The notes under the pieces were generated by a model, which saw only the letters and a program-made list of their open reading frames with translations, was not told the DNA's origin and ran no database searches. A stretch of 8,542 nt of DNA from an uncultured Pseudorhodobacter sp. GTDB lineage: Bacteria; Pseudomonadota; Alphaproteobacteria; Rhodobacterales; Rhodobacteraceae. The DNA lies in contig CAMFLG010000112.1 of NCBI GenBank assembly GCA_945957495.1, positions 1 through 8,542 on the forward strand, in the 5' to 3' direction. The position numbers and the translations under genes were made by a program. Shown here piece by piece: positions 1 through 6,246 of this stretch (position 1 is the stretch's first letter; every line of letters begins with the position of its first letter).

Positions 1-1104
1 TTCCTGCTTTATGAAGTGGCGGGGATCGTGACCAACCTCGCTGCCGGCTGGCTAGCTGCTCGCTTCGGTTTGGCCGCAACGCTCTATGGCGGGCTGGCCT
101 TGCAGATCGCAGCACTTGTGGCACTTGCCCAGCTTGATCCGTCTTGGGGTGTCGCCGCCTCGGTCGCTTTTGTCATGGCGGTGCAGGGCGTGTCGGGCGT
201 GGCCAAGGATCTGGCCAAGATGTCCTCGAAATCCGCCGTGAAACTGCTGGCGCCCAAGGAGGACGGAGGCCTTTTCCGCTGGGTGGCGTTGCTGACCGGG
301 TCGAAGAATGCGGTGAAGGGGCTGGGCTTCTTCCTCGGCGCGGCGCTTCTAGCTCTGGCAGGTTTTCAGACAGCGGTCTGGGGCATGGCGGCGGTGCTTG
401 CGGTCATCCTGCTTGCCGTTGTTCTGTTCCTTCCCGCCGGCCTTCCGGGTCGGATGAAATCGGACGAAGCCTGGGGCGGCTGGCGGTCGAAGGATTCCCG
501 GGTGAACCGCTTGTCGCTGGCCCGCATGTTCCTTTTCGGTGCGCGCGATGTGTGGTTTGTCGTCGGCATCCCGGTTTACTTCCAATCCGTACTGTCCGAC
601 GGCACGGCCGAGGGGCGGCGCGAGGCGTTCTTCCTGATCGGCAGCTTCCTCGCGTTGTGGATCATCGCCTATGGCGCGGTACAGGCCTTTGCCCCCCGGC
701 TTTTGGGTGCCAAGGCTCAGCCCGAAGTTGAGACAACGCGGAAAGCCATTCTCTGGGCCGGACTTCTTGTGCCGATCCCCTTCCTGCTCGCCGGAGCCGC
801 TTGGGCGGCGGGTGAGCCATCACCTTGGCTGACCGCCACGCTGATCGGCGGCCTGTTGCTGTTCGGCTTTGTCTTTGCAGTGAACTCCTCGGTCCATTCC
901 TACCTTATCCTCGCCTTTGGATCGGCGGAACGGATCACGCGGGATGTGGGGTTCTACTACATGGCCAACGCCGCAGGCCGGCTGATAGGCACGCTGCTCT
1001 CGGGCCTGAGCTATCAGTTGGGCGGGTTGCCCCTTTGCCTTACCACGGCAGGCGTGATGGCACTGGCCAGCTGGCTGGCTGCACGCAGGCTCAGGTCCGC
1101 CTGA
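1..1104 (+). CDS. arsJ: Organoarsenical efflux MFS transporter ArsJ (5' end cut off)
   Basis: Inner-membrane major facilitator pump. In the described ArsJ pathway, GAPDH uses arsenate to make 1-arseno-3-phosphoglycerate, and ArsJ exports it; that function comes from the family, not from this sequence. The frame is open from base 1 (it begins FLLYEVAGIVTN), so the true start lies upstream and roughly 40 residues are missing. The GTG at 16 is internal. About 367 residues are visible, with many hydrophobic segments. ArsJ-typical stretches are KDLAKMSSKSAVKLL (residues 69-83 of the visible part) and LTGSKNAVKGLGFFLGAALL (98-117). The partner GAPDH gene would be expected just upstream, outside the window. 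The TGA stop lies inside the 3' end of the opposing MFS gene (14-base tail-to-tail overlap), so there is no intergenic terminator. The family call is by recognition and I am confident of it. Confidence 0.9.
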   Translation, partial: FLLYEVAGIVTNLAAGWLAARFGLAATLYGGLALQIAALVALAQLDPSWGVAASVAFVMAVQGVSGVAKDLAKMSSKSAVKLLAPKEDGGLFRWVALLTGSKNAVKGLGFFLGAALLALAGFQTAVWGMAAVLAVILLAVVLFLPAGLPGRMKSDEAWGGWRSKDSRVNRLSLARMFLFGARDVWFVVGIPVYFQSVLSDGTAEGRREAFFLIGSFLALWIIAYGAVQAFAPRLLGAKAQPEVETTRKAILWAGLLVPIPFLLAGAAWAAGEPSPWLTATLIGGLLLFGFVFAVNSSVHSYLILAFGSAERITRDVGFYYMANAAGRLIGTLLSGLSYQLGGLPLCLTTAGVMALASWLAARRLRSA

Positions 1105-2251
1105 ACAGGAACAGCGCCGCCGTCGCCAGAACGCCGACCCCGGCGGTCAGCCAGATCGCCTGCAATCCCCAAGCCGCCAATGCCGCACCGAAGATCAGCG
1201 GGGCGGCAGCTTGAAGCAAACGGGCGGGCGCATTGAGCCAACCCAAACGCGCACCATAGCCGGCTGCCCCAAAAAGGGCGAGCGGCAAGGTGCCTTTGGC
1301 AATCGTCAGGATACCGTTGCCCGCCCCGTGCAATATGGCAAATCCATAGGCGGCGGGGCCACCGAAAACCACCAAACAAAGCGCAGCCAGCGGATGGGCC
1401 GAAGCCGCCAGCCGGGCCGATGCCAGTGGATGGAATCGCCGCAACAACCCGAACTCCAGCACACGCGCCGCTACCTGAGCCGGGCCAATCAAGGCCCCTG
1501 CAGCGATAGCGACAGCCGTGCTCGCCCCCGCTGCCTGCAAGAGCCCCGGCAGATGCGCGGCCATGGCGGTCGAATTGAACCAGGTTGCCGCAAAGACAAA
1601 AGCCAGCAACCAAAGCGCAAAGCGTGGGGGAGGTGGTCCCTCTGCCGCGTCTGGCATTGGGGCAGCGATCTTCTGCGATCCTCTGGGCAGAAGCGCGTTC
1701 AGCGGCAGCGCAAGAAAGAGGTGGATCAGTGCCCAGCCAAGGCAGGCCTCGCGCCAACCCCAAGTTGCCAGCATCAGCCCTGATAGGGGCCAACCAACGG
1801 TGCTGGCAAATCCGGCAATCAGGGTAATGCCCGTGATTGGCCCCCGCGCCTCCTTACCGTAAATGCCTGCCAACGAGGCAAAGGCCGCCTCGTAGAGCCC
1901 CATGCCCATGCCAAGCCCGATGATCGCCCATCCGACAAACAACACGACCGGCGAAGGGGCTGCCGCCAGCAACGCCAATCCGGCGGCAAAGATCAGGTTC
2001 GACAGCATCAGCACGCCCCGCCCGCCGATCCGGTCGATCCGCGCCCCCGCCCATGGCCCAATCGTGGCCGAAACCACCATGGCCATGGAAAACGCTCCGA
2101 ACACCCAGACAGGCGAAAGCCCAAAGCTGGAAGCCATCGGTGCGGCCAGAACGGCAGGGATGTAGTAGCTAGACGCCCAACCTATCGTCTGGGCGATGCC
2201 AAGGCTCGTGACAATCCAGCCGCGACGGGCGGGCGGCAGGGTCAACAGCAT
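1091..2251 (-). CDS. MFS transporter in ars operon (candidate arsenite efflux pump, ArsK-like)
   Basis: A 386-residue polytopic membrane protein with about 12 hydrophobic segments. Residues 69-82 (GARIDRIGGRGVLM) sit where the MFS loop 2-3 motif (G-x3-D-x-x-G) is expected. The N-terminal segment LGIAQTIGWASSYYIPAV (17-34) recalls the ArsK arsenite/antimonite efflux family as I remember it. The substrate is inferred mainly from its place as third gene after arsR and the flavoprotein gene. I chose the ATG at 2251 because AAGG lies 7 bases before it and it overlaps the flavoprotein stop by only 10 bases, which suggests translational coupling. An in-frame ATG at 2293 would add 14 residues and lengthen the overlap. 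The gene converges on arsJ and overlaps it by 14 bases. Membership of MFS is sure; the ArsK assignment is tentative, and another drug or anion exporter is possible. Confidence 0.8.
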   Translation of the reverse strand: MLLTLPPARRGWIVTSLGIAQTIGWASSYYIPAVLAAPMASSFGLSPVWVFGAFSMAMVVSATIGPWAGARIDRIGGRGVLMLSNLIFAAGLALLAAAPSPVVLFVGWAIIGLGMGMGLYEAAFASLAGIYGKEARGPITGITLIAGFASTVGWPLSGLMLATWGWREACLGWALIHLFLALPLNALLPRGSQKIAAPMPDAAEGPPPPRFALWLLAFVFAATWFNSTAMAAHLPGLLQAAGASTAVAIAAGALIGPAQVAARVLEFGLLRRFHPLASARLAASAHPLAALCLVVFGGPAAYGFAILHGAGNGILTIAKGTLPLALFGAAGYGARLGWLNAPARLLQAAAPLIFGAALAAWGLQAIWLTAGVGVLATAALFLFRRT

Positions 2252-3609
2252 GCAGCAACCTTGTCCGGTTCCCTCTTGGTCCCGCAGCCGCAACCCGACG
2301 TGCCGCTTTCCTTGGCCACCTCATCCTGAGCGCAGCAGGCATCCGCCCGCGTCTTGGCCGGCCCGCCGCAGCAGCCTGAAGCAACGACCTGCAGTATTTG
2401 AGGACCTGGGCCGTTGCAGACGCCCGTCTCCGGCAAGTCAAGTTCAACTCGGGCAGCGGCGGCGTGATCTCCGGCAAGCGCTGCGACGATCGACCGGACT
2501 TGCTCATGTCCTGTTGCCAAAAGGAAAGTCGGTGCCCGACCATATGATTTCATCCCGGCGATGTAGAAGCCGGGCTCGGGATGGGCGAGTTCCTGGGCCC
2601 CATGCGGTCGGACCGTGCCGCAAGAATGCTGGTTTGGGTCGATCAGGGGAGCGAGATTCGGCGTGCATTCCAGTGCTGGGTCAAGCGACACCCGAAGCTC
2701 TCGAAAGATGGAGAGGTCGGGCCGAAAGCCGGTCGCAATTACCAATTCATCAACTTCAATTTGCCTGCCATCCATCGCGGTCGCTTTCAGCGGGGTGGTT
2801 CCTTCGACGGACGCAAGGCGGAAACCGCTTTCCAGCTTGATGCGGCCTTCCTTTATCAGCCGCGCAAGCTCGGTCCCAAGGGCACCCCGCGCGGCCAGCT
2901 GGTCAGCCGCTCCGCCGCCCAAGGCCCGCGTGATCGTAGGGGCGCGGCAAAGCCAGATCACTTGCGTAGCTGGCAGACCAGACAGGGCGATCAGCGTTCC
3001 AATGGCCGAGTGCCCGCCGCCAAGCACCGCAACCTGCTTACCAGCAAAGCGCGACCTGTCCTGCCCAGCCACGTCAGGCATGCCATAGGTGATCCGCGCG
3101 TTGCCGGTTTCGCCCGACACAGGGCGACCCGCACCGCCCGGGTTCGGCTGGAACCATGTCCCGGTCGCGTCGATCACGGCATCCGCGCGATGCAATTCCG
3201 GGCCGGACGTCCCTTCGGTTTCGATCACGAAAGGCGTTTGCTCACGGCCAGTATCCTTGACCTTGTCGATCCCCTCGCGCGAGACCGCCACGACACGGCG
3301 ACCAAGGCGCAGCCACGACGAAAGTGACCGACCGAGCGGTTCCAAGTAGTCCGTAAAGAGATCTGCCCCGGTTGGATGTGCCTCCGGATCCGGTCGTTTC
3401 CAGCCCACCACCTCAAGCCTGCGTACTGCGGCCGCATCAATGTTGTAGCGCCAGTTTGAAAACATCGGCACGTGGTCCCAGGCCCGGACAGCGTGACCGA
3501 CGGCATCGCCTTGCTCGAGAACCAAGGGGAGCATACCGCGCTCCAGAACATGCGCGGCGGCGGCAAGCCCGACCGGCCCCGCCCCAAGGATCGCAACTGT
3601 CTTTGTCAT
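2242..3609 (-). CDS. FAD/NAD(P)-binding oxidoreductase with cysteine-rich C-terminal tail, in ars operon
   Basis: A 455-residue cytosolic flavoprotein (no signal peptide) with two dinucleotide folds. The FAD motif GAGPVG is at 9-14, an ATG-type motif (VIDATGTW) at 145-152, a second Rossmann motif GGGHSAIG for NAD(P)H at 197-204, IATGFRPD at 291-298, and a FAD-binding end from about 346 (PGFYIAGMKSYGRAP). It resembles monooxygenase-like flavoproteins found in ars operons, some called ArsO. I do not see the standard flavin monooxygenase fingerprint FxGxxxHxxx(F/Y/W), so the reaction is unknown. From residue 398 the protein leaves the oxidoreductase fold and becomes cysteine-rich: C398, CC413-414, CC425-426, C440, C442 and CC454-455. 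This tail looks suited to binding a soft metal or metalloid such as As(III), but that is inference. The start is ATG with AAGGAG 7 bases upstream. It lies 55 bases after the arsR stop and overlaps the MFS start. Confidence 0.85.
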   Translation of the reverse strand: MTKTVAILGAGPVGLAAAAHVLERGMLPLVLEQGDAVGHAVRAWDHVPMFSNWRYNIDAAAVRRLEVVGWKRPDPEAHPTGADLFTDYLEPLGRSLSSWLRLGRRVVAVSREGIDKVKDTGREQTPFVIETEGTSGPELHRADAVIDATGTWFQPNPGGAGRPVSGETGNARITYGMPDVAGQDRSRFAGKQVAVLGGGHSAIGTLIALSGLPATQVIWLCRAPTITRALGGGAADQLAARGALGTELARLIKEGRIKLESGFRLASVEGTTPLKATAMDGRQIEVDELVIATGFRPDLSIFRELRVSLDPALECTPNLAPLIDPNQHSCGTVRPHGAQELAHPEPGFYIAGMKSYGRAPTFLLATGHEQVRSIVAALAGDHAAAARVELDLPETGVCNGPGPQILQVVASGCCGGPAKTRADACCAQDEVAKESGTSGCGCGTKREPDKVAACC

Positions 3610-3628
3610 TCCACTGCTCCTTTTCTGC

Positions 3629-3647
3629 TAGAAATATCGAAATATAG
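3629..3647. promoter_or_regulatory. Tandem half-sites matching the arsR operator, upstream of the flavoprotein gene
   Basis: An AT-rich patch between arsR and the flavoprotein gene contains GAAATAT twice in direct orientation (3631-3637 and 3639-3645), spaced 8 bases apart. The first copy reads TAGAAATAT and the second GAAATATAG, so each shares 9 contiguous bases with the arm TAGAAATATAGT of the palindrome ahead of arsR. It lies 20-38 bases before the flavoprotein start codon. I infer a second ArsR contact site, perhaps with its own promoter (TATATT on the minus strand). The repeats are visible directly; the function is not proven. Confidence 0.5.
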
Positions 3648-3664
3648 AGGCTGAGGACATGCCC

Positions 3665-3967
3665 TCACTTGCTCGCGATGGAGGCATCGGCACAGCATTC
3701 GGCAGCCAGATCGTCGATCAGTCCGCGCATCACAGTGTAGTTCGTCCGGCAGATCAGTGAGGTGCCGACCCGCTCCTGCTGGATCAGATCGACCTGAACC
3801 AGCGCGCGGCAGTGGTGTGAAAGCGTGGAACCAGGAATGCCCAGCTTTTCTTGAATCTGGCCCATCGAAAGCCCGGTCTCGCCCGCACGCACAAGCAAAC
3901 GATACAGGCGCAGGCGCGTCGAGCTTCCAAGAGCGGCGAGGCGAGATGCCGCAAGGTCGATGTCCAT
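3665..3967 (-). CDS. arsR: ArsR-family metalloregulatory repressor
   Basis: A 100-residue winged-helix repressor of the ArsR/SmtB family, which usually leaves DNA when trivalent arsenic or antimony binds its cysteines. The helix-turn-helix spans about residues 33-57 (recognition helix near STLSHHCRAL), followed by the beta wing (about 62-76). The classic ELCVCDL metal site of the plasmid R773 type is absent. The cysteines are C53, C73 and an adjacent pair C91-C92 near the C-terminus, which recalls the C-terminal Cys pair of Acidithiobacillus ferrooxidans ArsR. I chose the ATG at 3967 because AAGGAG lies 8 bases upstream. A longer in-frame start at 4021 would place the operator inside the coding region and is unlikely. 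It is the first gene of the minus-strand operon and probably represses itself through the palindrome just upstream. Confidence 0.9.
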   Translation of the reverse strand: MDIDLAASRLAALGSSTRLRLYRLLVRAGETGLSMGQIQEKLGIPGSTLSHHCRALVQVDLIQQERVGTSLICRTNYTVMRGLIDDLAAECCADASIASK

Positions 3968-3983
3968 GGAGGCTACTCCTTCT

Positions 3984-4013
3984 ACTATATTTCTAGCATT
4001 ATAGAAATATAGT
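3984..4013. promoter_or_regulatory. Perfect inverted repeat, likely ArsR operator
   Basis: The arms ACTATATTTCTA (3984-3995) and TAGAAATATAGT (4002-4013) are exact reverse complements, separated by the six bases gcatta. The repeat ends 17 bases before the arsR start codon and 3 bases before the AAGGAG ribosome binding site. It is strikingly AT-rich in otherwise GC-rich DNA. Position and symmetry fit an autoregulatory ArsR operator. Confidence 0.8.
3998..4003 (-). promoter_or_regulatory. Putative -10 box of the arsR promoter
   Basis: The minus strand reads TATAAT, a perfect sigma-70-type -10 hexamer, centred in the operator about 30 bases before the arsR ATG. The matching -35 is poor (AAAACA at 4026-4021 with a 17-base spacer). 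A bound repressor would cover the -10 box. Confidence 0.55.
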
Positions 4014-4073
4014 GCAAGCATGTTTTTCTAGCCCTCTGATCGACCAACAGTTCGACAAAAGGGAGCGCCTTTG

Positions 4074-4181
4074 ATGCTCACCGCATTGACATGCCGTGCT
4101 GTGCGAGCTGCACCAGACGGTCAGGGGTGCGGTTCAGGGTCAAACAAGTATCTGGAACGATCAATGTTACGGCCCACATAA
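4074..4181 (+). CDS. Small ORF, possible truncated integrase N-terminus
   Basis: An ATG with the purine-rich site AAAAGGGAG placed 8 bases upstream opens a 35-residue frame beginning MLTALTCRAVRAAPDGQG. The opening loosely recalls the start of DUF4102-type tyrosine integrases (LTxxxCRxA...), but the characteristic GGLYL segment does not follow. It reads divergently from arsR, starts 60 bases beyond the operator, and its stop abuts the stop of the facing HTH gene. It could be an integrase remnant, a short leader, or chance. The ribosome binding site is its main support. Confidence 0.25.
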   Translation: MLTALTCRAVRAAPDGQGCGSGSNKYLERSMLRPT

Positions 4182-4213
4182 CTATTTGGGGATTTCCCCT
4201 GCAGTTACGGCCC
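4166..4213. repeat. Pair of 10-bp direct repeats GTTACGGCCC
   Basis: GTTACGGCCC occurs at 4166-4175 and again at 4204-4213. Between them lies a short dyad, GGGGA-TT-TCCCC (4188-4199). The second copy and the dyad fall in the last codons of the HTH gene; the first copy lies just beyond its stop. With only two copies this is too few to call iterons. The dyad could act as part of a weak terminator or a protein site. Confidence 0.35.
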
Positions 4214-5027
4214 GACCGTGGACAGCGAGGATTGCAGCGAACCTTGGACAGCCAAACTGTCGGACGACGTCCAGGACACGAGCATCGTAGGCGGTCTGAC
4301 CAATCAGCCTGCAAAGATCCGATGCATGAAATTGCCGGTTGGCGCTTGGTGCGGCCCGGATCTGGTCATGTAGCTCTTGCATTCTGGGATCTTCTTTGCG
4401 CGCCGGCTCCGACCTTGCTGTGGTCCTCGGAGCTAATTTTGGTGACGACGCCCGCCACTTCCGCATGAAGCCTAGCAAGTATCCTGCGGGCACCTGCTCG
4501 TTGCCCCTTGCGCGGTTGAACGCGCGAAACGCGTCCCAGATGACCTGCGTATCGACATTCCAACAGGGCAGGGCGGTCTTGGCCGCTTTGATCATCTCAG
4601 CCCAAGGCGTGCGGTGGACGTTTGACCCAGCCCCGATCTCGATCTGTCCAGCGAACATCATTTTGTTCTTAGAATCTCTAGATAGTGATGTGTCATCTGT
4701 GGCTGACACGAGATCTGGCTCAGTTGCAGGGTTATCCACAGCGCCAAAGCGGAAGAGCCAAGGCGCGAATTTGCCATGCGGCTTCCAGCGCAAGAGCCCA
4801 AGGGCCGAAGCAGCCAATTCCGCCAGCAGCTGGGTCAGGTGCTGACGAGACACGCCCATCTTTTCCGCCAGGCTGCCGAGCGTGAAGGCTGCGGTCCCGC
4901 GCTCGAGCCCGTTGTAACCATCCTTCCAGGCGATGCCGTCCAGGATGATGGTGGCCAGCTTATGGGCTGAGACCGACAGGGTCGTCTCGGTGATGCGGCG
5001 CAGGATAGCGCCGGTGGTCAATTGCAT
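4182..5027 (-). CDS. Helix-turn-helix protein of unknown function
   Basis: A 281-residue soluble protein that I do not recognise as a named family. A helix-turn-helix is visible at about residues 48-70 (FTLGSLAEKMGVSRQHL), followed by a basic, aromatic wing-like part (LLRWKPHGKFAPWLFRF). The middle (about 100-140) is polar and probably flexible. A Trp-rich helical part follows (142-192, including VIWDAFRAFNRARG and GYLLGFMRKWR), then a basic linker (194-216) and a helical C-terminus. The layout could suit a plasmid-type replication or transfer regulator, but that is inference. I chose the ATG at 5027 because AAGGA lies 9 bases upstream. In-frame ATG 5093 and GTG 5120 are alternatives without good sites, and a stop codon lies one codon beyond 5120. 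It is transcribed away from the exported-protein genes' stop. Confidence 0.6.
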   Translation of the reverse strand: MQLTTGAILRRITETTLSVSAHKLATIILDGIAWKDGYNGLERGTAAFTLGSLAEKMGVSRQHLTQLLAELAASALGLLRWKPHGKFAPWLFRFGAVDNPATEPDLVSATDDTSLSRDSKNKMMFAGQIEIGAGSNVHRTPWAEMIKAAKTALPCWNVDTQVIWDAFRAFNRARGNEQVPAGYLLGFMRKWRASSPKLAPRTTARSEPARKEDPRMQELHDQIRAAPSANRQFHASDLCRLIGQTAYDARVLDVVRQFGCPRFAAILAVHGRAVTAGEIPK

Positions 5028-5247
5028 GCGTAGTCGTCCTTCTTCCAAGGACGCCGGACCATCGGGCAACAAAAAATCGTGTCCGGCAAGCATGTTGCCG
5101 GTTGAACGGACCCGAAGCACGCGCTAGATTCCCTGTGCTACGAGGAAATTAGGGCGGCGTCGGATCTATGGTCTGGCGTCGTTTCTCTTTCTGGGGTTGC
5201 GGTTCTTCCGTGTTGACCAGGGGTGATACGGCGCGGCGGATGCCGCC
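5028..5247. other. Gap between the HTH gene and the TrbM-like gene
   Basis: I see no convincing gene in this 220-base stretch. Directly after the stop of the TrbM-like gene, GGCGG (5235-5239) and CCGCC (5243-5247) can form a 5-bp hairpin with a 3-base loop. It has no following U-run, so it is at best a weak or Rho-assisted terminator. The rest presumably carries the HTH gene's promoter, but I see no clear -35/-10 pair. Confidence 0.4.
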
Positions 5248-5886
5248 TCAGTACCGAACCTCTTCAAAGCCGTAGGTGCCCTCGTAGTCCTTCCAGTCCA
5301 CGAAAACGCTGCGGAAATAGTAGTCGTTGCAGCCCGACGATGGGCTGAAGCTGGAGGCAACGGGCAACTGGTCCACGCTTGCTCGGTGCCAGGCGTAGTC
5401 GCCCTGAACGCCATAGTTGCCCAAGCGGACGGTCGACCAGACGTTGCAGTCGCCATCGCTGTTCCGGTGCCGCCGGTATTCGGTTTGATAGACCCGGATC
5501 GAGCGCGCGAAATCATAGGCCGGGTCCGAGATGTCGACATCGGCCTGATCCACCACGAGGATCGGGGCCGGGAAGGGCAGGGTGGGCAGGGACAATTGCG
5601 GCTGCGACGATGCCTGGAACGAGATGTCGAACAGACGCTCGATCGGCTTCGCGCGGCGGTAGTCGGCGTGCATCGGGCAGTTCCAGATCTGCAGCGGTGG
5701 CTCGACGGGCCAAGGCGTGATCCGCGCAATGAAGACCGCACGGGCATGGGCGCATTCGACTGAGGCGGGCCACCCGCCTGCGAGGCAGAGGAGGATCGCA
5801 CAGTCAACGGGATAGGCCGCCGCAGGGGTGGCGATCGAAACTAGGGCGGACGTAACAAAACCGACGGCGAGGCTGCGAAGGGTCAT
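5248..5886 (-). CDS. Exported protein, TrbM/KikA-like conjugal transfer factor
   Basis: A 212-residue protein with a signal peptide (positive start, hydrophobic core, probable cleavage after A24 in TPAAA-YP). The early mature part reads C29-AILLC34-LAGGWPASVEC45 with C70 (IWNCP) later. This matches the pattern of the TrbM/KikA family, C-x3-LCL...P-x-EC, known from IncP-type conjugation clusters. Its length is close to TrbM of RP4 (about 195). The C-terminal half is rich in aromatic and acidic residues and holds two more cysteines (DGDCNVW, SSGCNDYYF), so periplasmic disulfides are likely. Translation starts at ATG 5886 with AAGGAA 8 bases before it. It lies 57 bases behind the small exported-protein gene and probably shares its transcript. 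Its place beside virB genes supports a transfer role. Exported is sure; the TrbM assignment rests on the motif alone. Confidence 0.7.
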   Translation of the reverse strand: MTLRSLAVGFVTSALVSIATPAAAYPVDCAILLCLAGGWPASVECAHARAVFIARITPWPVEPPLQIWNCPMHADYRRAKPIERLFDISFQASSQPQLSLPTLPFPAPILVVDQADVDISDPAYDFARSIRVYQTEYRRHRNSDGDCNVWSTVRLGNYGVQGDYAWHRASVDQLPVASSFSPSSGCNDYYFRSVFVDWKDYEGTYGFEEVRY

Positions 5887-5943
5887 GGGACAGGTTCCTT
5901 GAAGAGGAGAGGGGGAGGGCTGGGCTGCGGGACTGCCCCGACA

Positions 5944-6246
5944 TCAGTCGTCTGGCACCGGGCCGAGCGCTTGATAATCGGCGATGGCGCGATTGACCTC
6001 GGCAGTCACTTCGGCACGGGCGGATTCAAGGCAATGCAAGTAGATCTGCACGTCGTCGAAATAGGCGACATATTCGTCGCGGATTTCAGCGGCGTAGGCG
6101 ACGCGGGTTGCACCATCGTTGACCGGGGCAGGGGGAAGAGGCGGCAGGCAATCGAGCGCGGTTCCGGCCTGGGCCAGTGTGCCCGGACAGAACAACGCGC
6201 AACAGAGCATTCCTGCTGCGGGCAGGTTCAGTTTAGGATCGGGCAT
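5944..6246 (-). CDS. Small exported protein of unknown function
   Basis: A 100-residue protein with a signal-like N-terminus (hydrophobic core about residues 8-25, probable cleavage after LAQA). The mature part has a proline-rich start (CLPPLPPAPV), then a long helical stretch rich in acidic and aromatic residues (about 46-95). Two cysteines in the mature region, C33 and C72, could form a disulfide. I do not recognise the family. The start at ATG 6246 has only a weak GGATGGA upstream; an internal ATG at 6210 would remove much of the signal peptide. It is the first gene of the minus-strand pair with the TrbM-like gene and is divergent from the T4SS operon, so a periplasmic accessory role in conjugation is a reasonable inference. 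Confidence 0.6.
   Translation of the reverse strand: MPDPKLNLPAAGMLCCALFCPGTLAQAGTALDCLPPLPPAPVNDGATRVAYAAEIRDEYVAYFDDVQIYLHCLESARAEVTAEVNRAIADYQALGPVPDD

Noticed and set aside
16..18. GTG as the start of arsJ
   Set aside because: The frame is open and ArsJ-like upstream to base 1, so this codon is internal and the gene is simply cut by the window edge.
1014..1793. Long minus-strand frame in another phase inside the MFS gene
   Set aside because: It has no recognisable protein character and is a high-GC shadow of the MFS coding frame at 1091-2251.
2196..3349. Several plus-strand open frames opposite the flavoprotein gene
   Set aside because: They are Arg/Pro/Ser-rich with no domains, lie antisense to a clear FAD/NAD(P) protein, and fit GC-skew shadows.
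3968..4021. N-terminal extension of ArsR to an ATG at 4021
   Set aside because: It would translate the operator palindrome, and the AAGGAG site points to the ATG at 3967.
4166..4213. Replication-origin iterons
   Set aside because: Only two copies of the 10-mer, one inside a coding region, and no adjacent recognised Rep protein or AT-rich unwinding element.
5028..5120. Longer start (GTG 5120 or ATG 5093) for the HTH gene
   Set aside because: A stop codon lies one codon upstream of 5120 and neither start has a clear ribosome binding site, whereas 5027 has AAGGA at 9 bases. The choice is not certain.
5166..5807. Minus-strand 213-residue frame overlapping the TrbM-like gene
   Set aside because: Low-complexity Ser/Arg/Thr composition without motifs; the overlapping frame has a signal peptide and the TrbM-like cysteine pattern.
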